From: an uncultured Lachnospiraceae bacterium | GTDB lineage: Bacteria; Bacillota; Clostridia; Lachnospirales; Lachnospiraceae | Assembly: GCA_900317755.1 (NCBI GenBank) | Contig: ONHZ01000001.1 | Location: 1-33,601, forward strand | DNA length: 33,601 bases | Direction: 5' to 3' | Shown here: positions 33,040 through 33,601 of the stretch, piece by piece | How positions within the stretch are numbered: position 1 is the first letter of the stretch | Layout: every line of letters begins with the position of its first letter | Program-made: the position numbers and the translations under genes | Notes under the pieces: generated by a model | The model's database searches: none | Seen by the model: only the letters and a program-made list of their open reading frames with translations | What the model was told of the DNA's origin: nothing

Positions 33040-33601
33040 AAAACTCCCCCTTCCAGAGATAATGTATCAAGAATATAATGGCAAGAACAAACAAAGACAA
33101 AAATGAAAAGGTGAATCCGCAGGCAAAAAGCCCACTGACCTCCTAAAAAACCACATAAAATATAATCTTATGGGAATATTCGACATAAAAAAACAAGACG
33201 CAAAAGAAATAACATGCATAGATACACGTCTAGTTGACGATACCACACATTGAGTACATTTTACAATCTGCAATCTGGAGTTTTGCACAAAAATAATGTC
33301 TTGGATTTGTGCATGATGACTATCAAAGATGAAAAGTTTACTATTCCGGCATCAGCGCAATAGATGTGAACGCCATCATCGCAATAGCACATATGTTCTT
33401 TCTGCGGCAAAAAATAGGGTCTCAGCGCTGCCGCCGAAGTCCTTGATTAATTACATAGAAAATTAATTAGGTATAAAATTGTTGATAACTACGCATATTT
33501 CACACGAATTCTTCATGAGAATACTACGATATTTTAAAAGAATGCTGTTTTTCTGCACCTTTCAGGAAACTTGTTCACAATTCCTACACGGTGCATGACA
33601 C
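33040..33601. other. Gene-free right end
   Basis: No gene, RNA or terminator I can support. A 27-codon plus-strand frame (33170-33253) lacks a ribosome site. TGCACAAA at 33284-33291 pairs with TTTGTGCA at 33306-33313 over a 14-base loop, and GCGCAATAG/TCGCAATAG occurs twice near 33355-33390. The sequence is AT-rich and looks like degraded or regulatory DNA. A gene continuing beyond the window cannot be excluded. Confidence 0.5.

Noticed and set aside
33170-33253. 27-codon plus-strand frame near the right end
   Set aside because: No ribosome site; may be chance or a fragment.

Overview
The window looks like an accessory region of a moderately AT-rich, low-GC Gram-positive chromosome. The best guess is Lachnospiraceae or a related rumen/gut Clostridia (Butyrivibrio-like). 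This rests on the AAA-ATPase_like/PDDEXK_9 and Rpn-type proteins, the GtrII and PTPS-related membrane proteins, strong AGGAGG ribosome sites, consensus sigma-A promoters, and a radical-SAM peptide system typical of Clostridia. This is inference from gene content; no rRNA or tRNA is present to anchor it.

Layout. (1) Bases 1-1618, plus strand: a miniature RiPP locus. It has a 29-residue Cys-containing peptide gene, a perfect 14-bp hairpin, and a radical SAM/SPASM maturase whose reading frame is broken by one extra base in a run of eleven T. (2) Bases 1721-26215, minus strand: a large surface-polysaccharide (EPS/capsule) cluster of Wzx/Wzy type, read from right to left. It runs: truncated chain-length protein, full chain-length protein, Wzy-like polymerase, Wzx-like flippase, nucleotide-sugar 6-dehydrogenase, glycosyltransferase, GtrII-like membrane glucosyltransferase, an AlbA_2/ATPase regulator with its own operator repeats, a truncated polysaccharide deacetylase-like gene, a stand-alone membrane module, a sugar aminotransferase, a second glycosyltransferase, a GNAT/FemAB-like acyltransferase, the initiating sugar-1-phosphate transferase with its own promoter, a DUF1972 glycosyltransferase, a polyprenyl-phosphate glycosyltransferase, two large membrane proteins, an ABC exporter built from remnants of two half-transporters, and a small protein. 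(3) Bases 26373-33039: a mosaic of selfish, defence-type and housekeeping genes. It holds an AAA-ATPase remnant, a small winged-helix protein (the only plus-strand gene here), an AAA-ATPase_like/PD-(D/E)XK protein, a HigBA-type toxin-antitoxin pair, an Rpn-type nuclease, a ComM/YifB ATPase and a REP-associated tyrosine transposase. Bases 33040-33601 hold no gene I can support.

How the genes work together. The polysaccharide genes should build a lipid-linked repeat unit: the initiating transferase loads the first sugar phosphate, several glycosyltransferases extend it, and the dehydrogenase and aminotransferase supply a uronic acid and an amino sugar. Wzx then flips the unit, Wzy polymerises it and the chain-length proteins set its size. 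At least two promoters serve the cluster: a perfect TTGACA-17-TATAAT before the first gene and a TTCACA-18-TATAAT before the initiating transferase.

The most unusual points are the tiny precursor plus frameshifted maturase, the chimeric ABC exporter, an extra N-terminal membrane module on the initiating transferase that is also present as a separate gene, and several partly deleted genes that point to repeated deletion and recombination.
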